Assembly: GCA_902792535.1 (NCBI GenBank)
Contig: CADAZU010000026.1
Coordinates: forward strand, 1-39,261
DNA: 39,261 nt
Direction of reading: 5' to 3'
Source of the DNA: an uncultured Bacteroidales bacterium
GTDB taxonomy: Bacteria > Bacteroidota > Bacteroidia > Bacteroidales > Paludibacteraceae
The notes under the pieces were generated by a model that made no database searches, had not been told where the DNA came from, and was given only the letters and a program-made list of their open reading frames with translations. This document shows positions 13,825 to 22,504 of this stretch, piece after piece (within the stretch, counting starts at the first letter, position 1; every line of letters begins with the position of its first letter). A program made the translations under genes and the position numbers.

Positions 13825-15190
13825 CATATTACTCTCCGTCAACTTCCTGACGAGCCACCCGATCACAGGGCAGGCGAATATGTCTGTGCTGGTCCAGAAC
13901 CTGACGACCGGAGAAGTGATCGACAGCTACCGGGAAGACTATGTCGTGCCGCCGGCTTCCGTCATGAAACTGCTGACGACCGGAGCGGCTCTGGAGACAC
14001 TCGGACCCGGATTCCGCTTTCCGACGACCCTCGAATACAGCGGCACGATCGAGAACGGCGTGCTCCGCGGCGATCTCTATATCCGCGGAGGGTGCGATCC
14101 TTCGCTGGGCTGGAAAGGCAGAACGGCTTTTCTGGATAAATGGGTGAAGGCGGTCCAAGCCGCCGGCATCCGGCGTATAGAAGGAGCCGTGATAGCCGAC
14201 ATGACCATGCTGGACGGCGAAGCGCAGAATCCCAACTGGCTCTGTGAGGACGCAGGAAACTACTACGCACCGGGAATCTTTGCGCTCAATTACTACGGCA
14301 ACACGATGAACATTGTGCTGCAGAGCGGCGAACCGGGCAGCGTCGCCAAAGTGATCAAGACCGAACCCGCGGTGGAGGATGTCTATTTCATCAACCATAT
14401 ACGGTGCGACAAGATCACTTACGATGGCGCTTTTGTGAGCGGTCTGCCCTACAGCCGCGAGCGATACCTGACCGGAGCGGTGCCTTCCAACTTAGGCACG
14501 TTCGGCGTCAAAGGAGACCTGCCGAATCCCGGTCTGCTGCTGGCGCGACACCTGACCGCCAAACTCAAAGAAGCAGGCATCCCGACCCTGCGCGACGCGA
14601 ACTATACCGCGGACTATAACCCGCTCACGCCACCCCGGACGGAACTGTACATCCATTATTCGGAGCCGCTGTCGGAGATCATAAAGGAGACCAACGTCAA
14701 CAGCAACAACTTATATGCCGAGGCACTATTCCGCTATCTGGGCACGCGCTACACGCTGCCCGGCACGATCCACAACAGTCAGGATTTGCTGCGCGACTAT
14801 TGGCGGAAAAGAGGTGTCTCTATCCAGCGCGCGATCATCAAAGATGGCTGCGGTCTCGCGCCGCAAGATGCTGTCAGTGCCAAGACGTTTGTGCAACTGC
14901 TGACGATCATGTCCGGCAGCGAGAACAAGGACGCGTGGTTCGCTTCGCTGCCCGTTAGCGGACAAAGCGGAACACTCAAAACACTCTGCCCGCAGACCGA
15001 ATTAGAGGGACGCATTCATGCCAAGAGCGGCACGATAGCAGGAACAAAGAACTTCGCCGGATACATCGACATGCCCAACGGAGACACCTGGGTCTTCGCG
15101 ATTCTCATTAACTCCGCGCCCGGCAAGGCAAAGAATATACAAACCGTGATCCAACAATACCTGTTAGATGTATATAGAGCGCACCAATAG
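13808..15190 (+). CDS. dacB: D-alanyl-D-alanine carboxypeptidase/endopeptidase (PBP4 type)
   Basis: 460 residues from ATG 13808, which overlaps the preceding stop. Signal-like start MSIFLSILLSVNFLTSHPITG. Active-site SxxK is S51-V-M-K54 (PPASVMK), SxN is SNN in NVNSNNLYAE, and the KTG motif appears as KSG in HAKSGTIAG. Peptidase S13 enzymes trim or cleave D-Ala crosslinks in the periplasm. The Thr-to-Ser change in KTG is mild and activity is likely kept. The next gene, birA, starts inside its 3' end (23-nt overlap). Confidence 0.92.
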   Translation: MSIFLSILLSVNFLTSHPITGQANMSVLVQNLTTGEVIDSYREDYVVPPASVMKLLTTGAALETLGPGFRFPTTLEYSGTIENGVLRGDLYIRGGCDPSLGWKGRTAFLDKWVKAVQAAGIRRIEGAVIADMTMLDGEAQNPNWLCEDAGNYYAPGIFALNYYGNTMNIVLQSGEPGSVAKVIKTEPAVEDVYFINHIRCDKITYDGAFVSGLPYSRERYLTGAVPSNLGTFGVKGDLPNPGLLLARHLTAKLKEAGIPTLRDANYTADYNPLTPPRTELYIHYSEPLSEIIKETNVNSNNLYAEALFRYLGTRYTLPGTIHNSQDLLRDYWRKRGVSIQRAIIKDGCGLAPQDAVSAKTFVQLLTIMSGSENKDAWFASLPVSGQSGTLKTLCPQTELEGRIHAKSGTIAGTKNFAGYIDMPNGDTWVFAILINSAPGKAKNIQTVIQQYLLDVYRAHQ

Positions 15191-15992
15191 TACCAACACG
15201 CTCATGCGCGAAATGATCGCCAAAGGCGAATGGCAGGCAGGCGAGGAATACCTCTATACCGGCTTTCAGACTGCCGGCAGAGGACAGAGCGGCAACGGAT
15301 GGGAGAGCGAAGAAGGAAAGAACCTGCTGTGCTCCATATTATTGAGCCATCAGCCATCTGAAGTCAGCGGGGTCAGACCTGCTTTCTACCTCAATGTAGC
15401 GGTCTCCGTCGCGGTGCACAAGGTAATTCGGTCTGTACTCTGTCAGGCGGAGCCGGTCTGTACTCTGTCAGGCGAAGCCGGTCTGACGATCAAGTGGCCC
15501 AACGACATCTATTGGGGAGACCGAAAGGTCGCAGGAATATTGGTGGAGAACACCCTCGTCGGCAGCGAAGTACTATACTCCATCGCCGGAATAGGGCTCA
15601 ATGTGAACCAGACGGAGTGGCTCACCAACGCGCCCAACCCCGTCTCCATGCGACAGATCAGCGGAGAGGAGTACGACATCCATGAGTTGATGAGAGCGCT
15701 GATGGACGAGATACACACCGTCCTCGCCATGGACACGGAAGAAGTGTGGACGTATTATCGCACCCACCTCTACCGCCGCGAAGGCTTTTGGCCCTTCGTG
15801 GAGCGCGAAGTGAGTATAGCACCCACTATGAACTACTCCCCCTCTCTTGAGAAGAGGGACGGGGAGAGCTTAGAACGACCGATCTTCCTCGCGAAAATAG
15901 AAAACATACGGGCAGACGGGGAGCTGGAACTCCGGGACCAAGAAGGCAACCTGCGTATATACCACTTCAAAGAAGTGAGATACGTGCTGTAA
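15168..15992 (+). CDS. birA: Biotin-[acetyl-CoA-carboxylase] ligase with three repeat-derived inserts
   Basis: 274 residues, without the N-terminal DNA-binding domain of bifunctional BirA. Motifs: RTNSTNTLM, GRGQSGNGW (biotinyl-AMP loop), IKWPNDIYWGDRKVAGILVE, SIAGIGLNVNQ. It attaches biotin to carboxylase carrier proteins. Three stretches look foreign: SHQPSEVSG (heptads, about 15345-15370), the 25-bp tandem repeat coding for about CQAEPVCTLSGEAG (15430-15479), and PTMNYSPSLEKRDGESLE (palindromic element, 15836-15868). All lie at likely surface loops and keep the frame. Overlaps dacB by 23 nt. Confidence 0.92.
   Translation: MYIERTNSTNTLMREMIAKGEWQAGEEYLYTGFQTAGRGQSGNGWESEEGKNLLCSILLSHQPSEVSGVRPAFYLNVAVSVAVHKVIRSVLCQAEPVCTLSGEAGLTIKWPNDIYWGDRKVAGILVENTLVGSEVLYSIAGIGLNVNQTEWLTNAPNPVSMRQISGEEYDIHELMRALMDEIHTVLAMDTEEVWTYYRTHLYRREGFWPFVEREVSIAPTMNYSPSLEKRDGESLERPIFLAKIENIRADGELELRDQEGNLRIYHFKEVRYVL
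15430..15479 (+). repeat. 25-bp tandem repeat inside birA
   Basis: Two copies (15430-15454 and 15455-15479) differ at one base, followed by a partial third (GGTCTG). Because 25 is not a multiple of three, the copies are read in different frames and any change in copy number would break the gene. Confidence 0.85.
15836..15868 (+). repeat. Palindromic element inside birA
   Basis: CTCCCCCTCTCTTGAGAAGA then GGGACGGGGAGAG; core CCCTCT-CTTGAG-AAGAGGG with a G-rich tail. Same family as 27875-27909 in ribD (CCCTCTCTTGAGGAGAGGG). Confidence 0.75.
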
Positions 15993-16024
15993 TTTTTGAT
16001 TCGTAATTTTTAATTTATAATTAT

Positions 16025-17158
16025 ATGCAATCCATCATTATCACCGGCGGAGCCGGATTTATCGGAAGCCATGTAGTACGGCTCTTCGTCAACAAGTACC
16101 CGAACTACCGGATCATCAACGTGGACAAACTGACTTACGCCGGCAATTTGGCGAACCTCAAGGACATCGAGGACAAACCTAATTACCGCTTCGTGCGCGC
16201 AGACATTTGCGATTTCGACACGATCTATGCGCTCATGCAGGAGGAGCACGTCACGGGCGTCATTCATCTGGCGGCGGAGAGCCACGTGGACCGTTCCATC
16301 AAAGACCCGTTCACTTTCGCACGCACCAACGTCATGGGCACGCTCTCTATGCTCCAGGCTGCCAAACTATACTGGGAGTCCCTGCCGGAGAAATACGAAG
16401 GCAAACGGTTCTATCACATCTCCACCGACGAGGTCTATGGTGCGCTCCAACTGACCCATCCGGAGGGGATCGAGCCGCCCTTCACCACCAAGGCTTCCTC
16501 CTCGGAACACCATCTGGCGTACGGCGAGGATTTCTTCTACGAGACCACCAAATACAACCCGCACTCGCCGTACTCGGCATCGAAGGCATCGAGTGACCAT
16601 TTCGTCCGCGCCTTCCATGACACCTACGGCATGCCGACGATCGTCACCAACTGCTCCAACAACTACGGACCCTACCAGTTCCCGGAGAAACTGATTCCGC
16701 TCTTTATCAATAACATCCGCCACCGCAAACCGCTGCCTGTCTATGGCAAGGGCGAGAACGTGCGCGACTGGCTCTACGTGGAGGATCATGCGCGCGCAAT
16801 AGACCTCATTTTCCATAAAGGCACCGTAGCCGAGACCTACAACATCGGCGGTTTCAACGAGTGGAAGAATATCGACATCATTAAAACGGTGATCAAGACC
16901 GTCGATCGTCTCCTCGGTCGTCCCGAAGGCGCAGACCTCGACCTCATCACTTTCGTCACCGACCGCGCAGGACACGACATGCGTTATGCCATCGACTCCA
17001 CCAAACTGCAAAAGGAATTAGGCTGGGAACCTTCTCTCCAGTTCGAGGAAGGCATTGAGAAAACCGTCCGTTGGTATTTGGAAAACCAAGCCTGGCTGGA
17101 CAACATCACCTCCGGCGACTACGAACACTACTACGAAGAGATGTATAAAAACCGCTGA
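16025..17158 (+). CDS. rfbB: dTDP-glucose 4,6-dehydratase
   Basis: 377 residues. Extended SDR: GGAGFIGSHVVRLF (NAD binding), STDEVYG with the catalytic Asp-Glu pair, YSASKASSDH (Tyr-x3-Lys), and NCSNNYGPYQFPEKLIP for substrate. It makes dTDP-4-keto-6-deoxyglucose for dTDP-rhamnose. rfbC and rfbD lie about 13 kb away at 29891-31349; rfbA is not in the window. A terminator overlaps the stop codon. Confidence 0.96.
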   Translation: MQSIIITGGAGFIGSHVVRLFVNKYPNYRIINVDKLTYAGNLANLKDIEDKPNYRFVRADICDFDTIYALMQEEHVTGVIHLAAESHVDRSIKDPFTFARTNVMGTLSMLQAAKLYWESLPEKYEGKRFYHISTDEVYGALQLTHPEGIEPPFTTKASSSEHHLAYGEDFFYETTKYNPHSPYSASKASSDHFVRAFHDTYGMPTIVTNCSNNYGPYQFPEKLIPLFINNIRHRKPLPVYGKGENVRDWLYVEDHARAIDLIFHKGTVAETYNIGGFNEWKNIDIIKTVIKTVDRLLGRPEGADLDLITFVTDRAGHDMRYAIDSTKLQKELGWEPSLQFEEGIEKTVRWYLENQAWLDNITSGDYEHYYEEMYKNR

Positions 17159-17173
17159 TTTCTCAGCGGTTTT
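17148..17173. terminator. Bidirectional terminator between rfbB and the AraC-type gene
   Basis: AAAACCGCTGA (17148-17158), loop TTTC, TCAGCGGTTTT (17163-17173). A/T runs on both sides let it act for both convergent genes. It includes the rfbB stop codon. Confidence 0.85.
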
Positions 17174-17182
17174 TGTTTGTGC

Positions 17183-18028
17183 CTATGCATTCCGATAAGC
17201 CTTTGGGGTCACGCCGACGCGGGATTTGAAGAAGCGGTTGAAGAATGCCACATTGTCAAATCCCAGACTGAGCGCGATCTCTTTCACCTGCAGATTGGTG
17301 ATCTTGAGCTGGCTCTTGGCGTCCGTAATGATCGCCTCGATGATAATATCTCCTGCCGTCCGGTCGCCGACAGACTTGATCGTGGAGCATAGATGCGGCA
17401 AGGTCAGACGCATTGCCTCGGCATACTGGCTCACATGGTGCCACTCCTGGTAGTGCTTCAATACCAACTGGCAGTAATCCTGGTAAATCTCCGTTTTCCG
17501 ATCCAGCGGCTTCACCACATACTCATCCTGCTCATGCGCGTACTTGGCATAGCTGGTGCGCAGCAGATTGAAGACATGCACCATTTTCTCCGTGTCCAGC
17601 ATAGAGGGCTCCGCATTGAGCGCAGCTACCACCGCATCATACATCTTGCAGATCACTTGCGCATGGTTTTCACTAATACTCAGTTTGGGTGAATGGAGCT
17701 GAAGCGCCGAGAGGGACATCTTGTTGTTCACCGTGTATTTCTCAAGGAACTTACTGCCGAAAACAATCCAATAGACCAAGGCATCCTCGGAGGTCTCGCG
17801 GATAAGGAAGAAACTTCCCGGCTCGAGCAGCAACATATCGTTCGCCTTAAAATAGTAGTCCGTCACGTTGATGGTAGCGTGCGCCGTTCCACGTACCAGA
17901 AGAGCATACACACCGCACTTGATTTTACACGGATACCGACCGTACTCGTTCATCAGTTTACCACTCGCGTCGCCGATCATATAGTCGCCATAAGGGCAGT
18001 CCACAATAGGTATATTATTCTCTTTCAT
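17183..18028 (-). CDS. AraC-family transcriptional regulator
   Basis: 281 residues from ATG 18028; the frame extends to 18097 but a promoter (18055-18086) lies in that stretch. An N-terminal cupin-like sensor part (KCGVYALLVRGTAHATINVTDYYFKANDMLLLEPGSFFLI region) precedes a C-terminal double helix-turn-helix (AGDIIIEAIITDAKSQL, then VKEIALSLGFDNVAFFNRFFK and GVTPKAYR). This regulator class usually responds to a small ligand. The target is unknown; the flanking genes are convergent rfbB and divergent-free rpsT. Confidence 0.9.
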   Translation of the reverse strand: MKENNIPIVDCPYGDYMIGDASGKLMNEYGRYPCKIKCGVYALLVRGTAHATINVTDYYFKANDMLLLEPGSFFLIRETSEDALVYWIVFGSKFLEKYTVNNKMSLSALQLHSPKLSISENHAQVICKMYDAVVAALNAEPSMLDTEKMVHVFNLLRTSYAKYAHEQDEYVVKPLDRKTEIYQDYCQLVLKHYQEWHHVSQYAEAMRLTLPHLCSTIKSVGDRTAGDIIIEAIITDAKSQLKITNLQVKEIALSLGFDNVAFFNRFFKSRVGVTPKAYRNA

Positions 18029-18054
18029 CTTAATAAAAGTACTAAAATTCGCTG

Positions 18055-18086
18055 CAAAGGTACTACTTTTTTTTGATACATGCAAA
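18055..18086 (-). promoter_or_regulatory. Promoter for the AraC-family gene
   Basis: Minus strand: TTTG (complement of 18083-18086), 20-bp spacer with GCATGTATC and an A-tract, TACCTTTG (complement of 18055-18062). Confidence 0.8.
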
Positions 18087-18108
18087 TATTCGTGCATTTT
18101 TATGGCAC

Positions 18109-18140
18109 AAAAAAAAGAAGAATCACTATCGTGATTCTTC
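18109..18140 (-). terminator. Terminator of rpsT
   Basis: GAAGAATCAC (18117-18126), loop TATC, GTGATTCTTC (18131-18140): a perfect 10-bp stem, followed on the minus strand by a run of T (complement of the A-run at 18109-18116). Confidence 0.85.
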
Positions 18141-18168
18141 CGTTTGACCTAATGCGTCTCCAATCGTC

Positions 18169-18423
18169 TTACGCCATTTTGTTCACAAAGCGAGCCAGTT
18201 TCGATTTGAGATTAGCAGCTTTGTTCACATGAATGATGTGACGTTTAGCCAGCTTGTCGAGCATGGAGCTAACTTTGGGCAGTGCAGCAGCAGCTGCAGC
18301 TTTGTCAGTAGCCTTGCGCAAGTCACGCACAGCATTACGTGCGGTTTTTGCATAATAATGATTGTGTGCTTTGCGCGCTGCCGTCTGGCGGATACGCTTC
18401 AAAGAGCTTTTATGATTTGCCAT
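18169..18423 (-). CDS. rpsT: 30S ribosomal protein S20
   Basis: 84 residues: [21 protein letters not shown] at the start, basic throughout, with [43 protein letters not shown]20 binds 16S rRNA early in 30S assembly. Transcribed after tRNA-Glu, probably from the promoter at 18693-18724; a perfect terminator follows at 18109-18140. Confidence 0.97.
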   Translation of the reverse strand: MANHKSSLKRIRQTAARKAHNHYYAKTARNAVRDLRKATDKAAAAAALPKVSSMLDKLAKRHIIHVNKAANLKSKLARFVNKMA

Positions 18424-18437
18424 CTTTGTTTGTTGTT

Positions 18438-18484
18438 TTGGCTGTCAGCCTTCAGCAATCAGCATTCAGCTTTCAGCGGTTCAG
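18438..18484. repeat. Degenerate 7-bp tandem repeats between rpsT and tRNA-Glu
   Basis: GCTGTCA-GCCTTCA-GCAATCA-GCATTCA-GCTTTCA-GC: six heptads with the fixed pattern GCNNTCA. The same motif recurs near 39048-39078 and, on the other strand, inside the glycosyltransferase gene (19193-19213). Confidence 0.8.
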
Positions 18485-18542
18485 TAATATCCGTTGGCAT
18501 TGAGAGGATTTGCCTCCGGACGTGACTTTAGGGAAGGTCTTG

Positions 18543-18614
18543 TAGTGCCAAGGGGAATCGAACCCCTATTGCAAGAATGAAAATCTTGAGTACTAACCGT
18601 TATACGATGGCACC
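18543..18614 (-). tRNA. tRNA-Glu (TTC)
   Basis: Minus strand 72 nt: acceptor GGTGCCA pairs with TGGCACT, D-arm with AACGGTTAGTA, anticodon stem CAAGA/TCTTG around TTTTCAT (anticodon TTC), T-arm GGGGTTCGATTCCCC. Discriminator A at 18543. CCA is not encoded (CA follows). It lies between its promoter and rpsT. Confidence 0.95.
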
Positions 18615-18654
18615 CGGAGCGGTTTCCCGTTAAACGGGAGAAGCGGCCTCCGCC
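18613..18654. repeat. 42-bp dispersed palindromic repeat, copy 1 of 2
   Basis: CCCGGAGCGGTTTCCCGTTA-type element with a CCCGTTAAACGGG core and ends GGAGCG/GCGGCCTCC. A second copy at 22505-22546 differs at only a few bases. This copy abuts the 5' end of tRNA-Glu (tRNA leader); the other follows the dnaG start region. Confidence 0.8.
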
Positions 18655-18692
18655 CCAAAGGGCTTAAACACGCTAACCGTCAAAAGCGGCTG

Positions 18693-18724
18693 CAAAGGTA
18701 CTACATTTTTTTGAATTGACCAAA
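18693..18724 (-). promoter_or_regulatory. Promoter for tRNA-Glu and rpsT
   Basis: Minus strand: TTTGGTCAATTC (its TTTG is the complement of 18721-18724), an A-tract, then TACCTTTG (complement of 18693-18700); spacer 20 bp. The rpsL promoter shares the TTTGGTCA start. Confidence 0.8.
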
Positions 18725-18739
18725 TATTTTGGTATTTTT

Positions 18740-19762
18740 TTACGATTTTTGGCATTTTTCTGCCATAAAGTGCGCCAAATACTCCTGTTCCGGCTGTCCT
18801 GAAGTGGGAATAAACTCAATGGAAGCCCCACCCGACTTCCCCATAGAGGGGAGGAGAGAGAGAGCATCCAAGTCCATAATCGTAGAATATCCGGAGCGAA
18901 AGATAATATGTTTGGCGCCCTTCAAAGCCGCCGCCAACTCTTCGTCCCCCATATAAGGCACGATGGTAATAGCTCCTCTTTTGATGCGTGTGTTGGGTCG
19001 GTTCAAGAGTCCCTGCACGATCAGCACTTTTTCTTGGGAGTCCCTGTATCGCGCTACCAACTCCCGCTCCAACATCGTCCGTTGCGGCTCCAAGCCGCTG
19101 AGTACAGCAACGACACCGTAAGTCGTTTGTGGTTTGCAGTTTGTACTTTGCGCGAACCGGCTCAACGGACCGATGTACTCGATGTTGCTGAAGGCTGATG
19201 GCTGATGGCTGATAGCCGGATGTCCCAATTCGCCACTCAGGCTCTTTTCCGGCTCCTCATAATCAGGTACCCACACCTTATTATATCGCGTGTATATGCG
19301 TGCGTGCAGGCGCGCAACGAGCGGCTCCAGCCACCGCCAGCCCTTCGGCAGAAAGATATGAAGTTGATGCGTGATATAAACGGTGATTGGGGATGAGGGA
19401 TTTGTGGTTTGTGATTGGTGACTGGTGTATAGTCCGAAACGGTTGTCGGAGACCACCATGTCGATCTTTTCTTCGCGGAGGACGGCTTGCAGCATCACAT
19501 GGTCTTTATACGCCCATGCTACCAGTTTCGGCAGCGCTTTGATCATTGCCCACACCTGCCTTTTGCCCTTGCCGTAACGCAGGTTCAAGGGAGCCAGAAA
19601 GACATACCTGCATTTCGGAAAATGCCGCCGCAGTAACGTCAGACTCATTCCGTCGCCGCCCAAGATCACTTCATTTCCTTCGTCCAGAAAACGCTGCACA
19701 AGAGGCACGCAACGGCTTGCGTGTCCCAATCCCCAGTTCAACGGTGCGACTAAGATCTTCAT
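18740..19762 (-). CDS. GT-B glycosyltransferase (MurG/MGDG-synthase-like) with four repeat-derived inserts
   Basis: 340 residues. KILVAPLNWGLGHASRCVPL is the N-terminal Gly-rich loop of UDP-sugar GT-B enzymes; the C-terminal part has VVAVLSGLEPQR, VQGLLN, HIIFRSGYSTIMDL and IPTSGQPEQEYLA, the usual nucleotide-sugar site. Substrate unknown, likely a lipid or cell-envelope acceptor. Four stretches look inserted: about 113-127 (TSHQSQTTNPSSPI), 183-193 (AISHQPSAFS), 206-214 (STNCKPQTT) from heptad DNA, and 301-315 (LSLLPSMGKSGGASI) from a palindromic element, directly before FIPTSGQPEQ. It overlaps the radical SAM gene by 4 nt. Confidence 0.85.
   Translation of the reverse strand: MKILVAPLNWGLGHASRCVPLVQRFLDEGNEVILGGDGMSLTLLRRHFPKCRYVFLAPLNLRYGKGKRQVWAMIKALPKLVAWAYKDHVMLQAVLREEKIDMVVSDNRFGLYTSHQSQTTNPSSPITVYITHQLHIFLPKGWRWLEPLVARLHARIYTRYNKVWVPDYEEPEKSLSGELGHPAISHQPSAFSNIEYIGPLSRFAQSTNCKPQTTYGVVAVLSGLEPQRTMLERELVARYRDSQEKVLIVQGLLNRPNTRIKRGAITIVPYMGDEELAAALKGAKHIIFRSGYSTIMDLDALSLLPSMGKSGGASIEFIPTSGQPEQEYLAHFMAEKCQKS
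18827..18865 (-). repeat. Palindromic element inside the glycosyltransferase gene
   Basis: GCCCCACCCGACTTCCCCAT then AGAGGGGAGGAGAG; core CTTCCCC-ATAG-AGGGGAG with the CCCCACCCGA tail typical of the family. It is read in frame as LLPSMGKSGGA. Confidence 0.7.
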
Positions 19763-20529
19763 GCGGAAATAATGACTTCGTACCCTTTTTCAATCAGCGG
19801 CGCAGCGATGCACTCCATCTCCTCGCGGGAGATCTTCTCCAGATGCTCCTCGGGCGTCTTGCGGTCGATGACATAGATCATGATCTGCTTCGGACGCAAC
19901 TTTTCCACGGCGCTATACCATGCCTCCAGCTCCTCCGGCGTCGTATTATCAATCACCAGCCCGTTGTGCGAACCACGCAGGAAACAGGTCTGCAGCGTGA
20001 AATCGCCGTTAAACACCGCCAGCCATTCCGCGATCCGCTCAACGGTCAGCCCGCTGTTCACAGGCTGGTCAATCCGCCGCATCATCTCGTCCGTTCCGGC
20101 GTCTAATTTGAGAATCCTATTGTCGCACAGACGCAGTGCTTGCACCACTTCCGGTCTGCCCAACTGGGTCGAATTGGACAGCACACTCACTTTCGCCGCA
20201 GGACAATACCTGTCCCGCAAAGCGCAAGTGTCCTCTATGATCCCCAAGAAATCCGGATGAAGTGTCGGTTCGCCGTTGCCGGAAAAAGTGATCACATCCG
20301 GAGTGGTCTCCGGCAGGATCGCGCGTAACTTCGTCTCCAATGCAGCCCGCACTTCTTCGCGTGTCGGAAGCTTGGGATGATCCACTTTCTCATTCCATCC
20401 GCACTCGCAATAGACGCAGTCGAACGTGCATAATTTATGCTCTAGCGGCATGATCTCCATGCCGAGACTGACGCCTAAACGGCGGCTATGAATGGGTCCA
20501 TATGCAATCTCTCCGAATAACATCTCCAC
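19759..20529 (-). CDS. Radical SAM protein
   Basis: 256 residues from GTG 20529 (overlapping the dnaG stop by one base); ATG at 20523 is an equally good start. The [4Fe-4S]/SAM motif is CTFDCVYCEC (C-x3-C-x2-C). SGNGEPTLHPDF and VLSNSTQL are typical of the SPASM-less radical SAM proteins common in Bacteroidota with a PIHSRRLGVSLG start. The substrate is unknown. Coupled to the upstream dnaG and downstream glycosyltransferase. Confidence 0.88.
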   Translation of the reverse strand: MEMLFGEIAYGPIHSRRLGVSLGMEIMPLEHKLCTFDCVYCECGWNEKVDHPKLPTREEVRAALETKLRAILPETTPDVITFSGNGEPTLHPDFLGIIEDTCALRDRYCPAAKVSVLSNSTQLGRPEVVQALRLCDNRILKLDAGTDEMMRRIDQPVNSGLTVERIAEWLAVFNGDFTLQTCFLRGSHNGLVIDNTTPEELEAWYSAVEKLRPKQIMIYVIDRKTPEEHLEKISREEMECIAAPLIEKGYEVIISA

Positions 20530-22496
20530 TAAACATTGATCACTCGGTTTCCGAGAATTTTACATATCTGGTTTCGCTGCTCCAGCAACTGCGGCTGGTA
20601 TGCCAATAACTGCATCTGGCGGTCTATATCATTATTCGCCTGCGCGTCCTTCAGACCCTGCTCCAGATCGGCTATCTGCATATTGATGACGGTCAGCTTG
20701 ATCTCGAACAGCAACTGCGTCACCAGCTCACCCAGCCGCGCTTCGAAATCCGGCGAAACGTCTTGGTATTTCTCGGCAATCATGTCCACCGCCATGGCGC
20801 TGATCAGTGGATCCGAATGGAATTTATAGAACGTCTCCGCCTTGAATCCCGGATCTTTGTAATGGCGTTTGAACTCGTCCATGATCGTCTGGAACACCTC
20901 GTACGGCGGCTTGATCTCATCGCCCTCCAGCGTATAAATGATCACTTCGCCGATCGTATAGACATTCCCGTCCACCTCGATCGGGCGCTCGCCGTAACGC
21001 ACCAGCAGTTGCAACAGGTTGTAATAATTCTTCTCCAACTGCGTCTGCGGAGTCACTTGCGGACGCTGCGGATGAATCGGTTTAACCGCCACTTCCGTTT
21101 GCGGCTCTTGCGGTTCCATATTCGTCTCTCCGCTCTCCGTCCGCTCCTCCTGTTTGCGGCGTTCCTCCATCCGTTTGCGGCGCAGTTTGATCACCTCGTT
21201 GGTCAGTACTTGCTCACCTATATGCAACCGCTCCGAGCAGTCTTTGATATACACCTGGCGGGTGATCATATCCGGAATGATGGCGATCGACTCGGTGATG
21301 TCTTTGATCAACGCCGCACGCTTCTGCGGACTGTCGCCTGCGTCCTTGCTCAGTAGCGCGGATTTGAAACGGATGAAATCCGTCTGGTGTTCCGAAATAT
21401 AACGGATAAACTCCGTCGAATCGTGGTTTTGTGCATAGCTATCCGGGTCTTCGCCGTCCGGCAGCAGCACTACATTGACATTGAACCCTTCCTCCAGGAA
21501 CATGTCTATACCTCGCAACGCGGCGTGAATACCGGCGGCGTCGCCGTCATAGAGCACCGTGATATTACTCGTGAACCGCTGAATCAACCGTATCTGCGGC
21601 TTCGTCAACGCCGTTCCGCCACTCGCCACCACGTTCTCGATCCCGCTCTGGTGCATGGAGATCACGTCCATCTGACCCTCCACCAGATAGCACATATCTG
21701 CACGCGAAATCGCCTGCTTGGCTTGGAAAAGGCCGTATAACTCGTTGGTCTTGGAGTAAATGATCGAATCCGGCGAGTTGACGTATTTGCCCACGTTCTC
21801 TTTCTTCTTCAGTATTCGTCCGGCAAAAGCAACCGGCTTGCCGCTCACGGTGAAGATCGGGAACATAACACGGTCGCGGAAACGATCATACAGCCGTCCG
21901 TCCTCGCTCTTGCCCACTACGCCCACACCGATCTTGGTGTCCACATCATTGACGATAAACTCCTCCTTGAATCCTTTCTCTTTCAGCGCTTTAGCCAGCG
22001 GATTTCCCTTCTCCGGCGAATATCCCAACTGAAATTTGCGGATGATATCGTCGCGCAGACCTCTCTCGCGGAAATAACCCAAACCGATGGCTTGACCTTC
22101 CGGCGTCTCCCAAAGCTGGGTCTGAAACCATTTGTTGGCAAAATCGTTCACCACGAACATGGACTCGCGGTTGTCTTGCCGTTGCTGCTCCTCCGCCGTC
22201 ATCTCGCGCTCCTCCACCTCAATATGGTATTTCTTGCCCAGCTGCTTCACCGCCTCGACGAACGTGCATTGCTCTATCTCCATCACAAACTTCAGCGCGT
22301 GTCCGCTCGCCCCGCAACCGAAACATTTGTAAATACCTTTCGACGGACTGACCGTAAAAGACCCTGTCTTCTCATTATGAAAAGGACACAGCCCAATGAG
22401 GTTCGCGCCGCGCTTTTTGAGCGTGACGTAATCGCTTACGACCTCTTCTATCTTAGCCGCAGCAAAAATCCTGTCTATCGTCTCGCGAGGAATCAT
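20529..22496 (-). CDS. dnaG: DNA primase
   Basis: 655 residues. Zinc-binding C37, H40, C58, C61 (CPFHNEKTGSF...YKCFGCG). The TOPRIM core includes CYLVEGQMDVISMHQSG and VLYDGDAAG. The C-terminal region (about 430-655), a helical helicase-binding part, is divergent, as is usual. A Gln/Glu/Pro-rich linker (RKQEERTESGETNMEPQEPQ) precedes it. Synthesises RNA primers at the replication fork. A 42-bp repeat sits just upstream of its start. Confidence 0.95.
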   Translation of the reverse strand: MIPRETIDRIFAAAKIEEVVSDYVTLKKRGANLIGLCPFHNEKTGSFTVSPSKGIYKCFGCGASGHALKFVMEIEQCTFVEAVKQLGKKYHIEVEEREMTAEEQQRQDNRESMFVVNDFANKWFQTQLWETPEGQAIGLGYFRERGLRDDIIRKFQLGYSPEKGNPLAKALKEKGFKEEFIVNDVDTKIGVGVVGKSEDGRLYDRFRDRVMFPIFTVSGKPVAFAGRILKKKENVGKYVNSPDSIIYSKTNELYGLFQAKQAISRADMCYLVEGQMDVISMHQSGIENVVASGGTALTKPQIRLIQRFTSNITVLYDGDAAGIHAALRGIDMFLEEGFNVNVVLLPDGEDPDSYAQNHDSTEFIRYISEHQTDFIRFKSALLSKDAGDSPQKRAALIKDITESIAIIPDMITRQVYIKDCSERLHIGEQVLTNEVIKLRRKRMEERRKQEERTESGETNMEPQEPQTEVAVKPIHPQRPQVTPQTQLEKNYYNLLQLLVRYGERPIEVDGNVYTIGEVIIYTLEGDEIKPPYEVFQTIMDEFKRHYKDPGFKAETFYKFHSDPLISAMAVDMIAEKYQDVSPDFEARLGELVTQLLFEIKLTVINMQIADLEQGLKDAQANNDIDRQMQLLAYQPQLLEQRNQICKILGNRVINV

Positions 22497-22504
22497 TCAG
22501 CGTA

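Noticed and set aside
18541-18544. tRNA-Glu as a pseudogene because CCA is not encoded
   Set aside because: All stems pair well and many bacterial tRNAs have CCA added afterwards.
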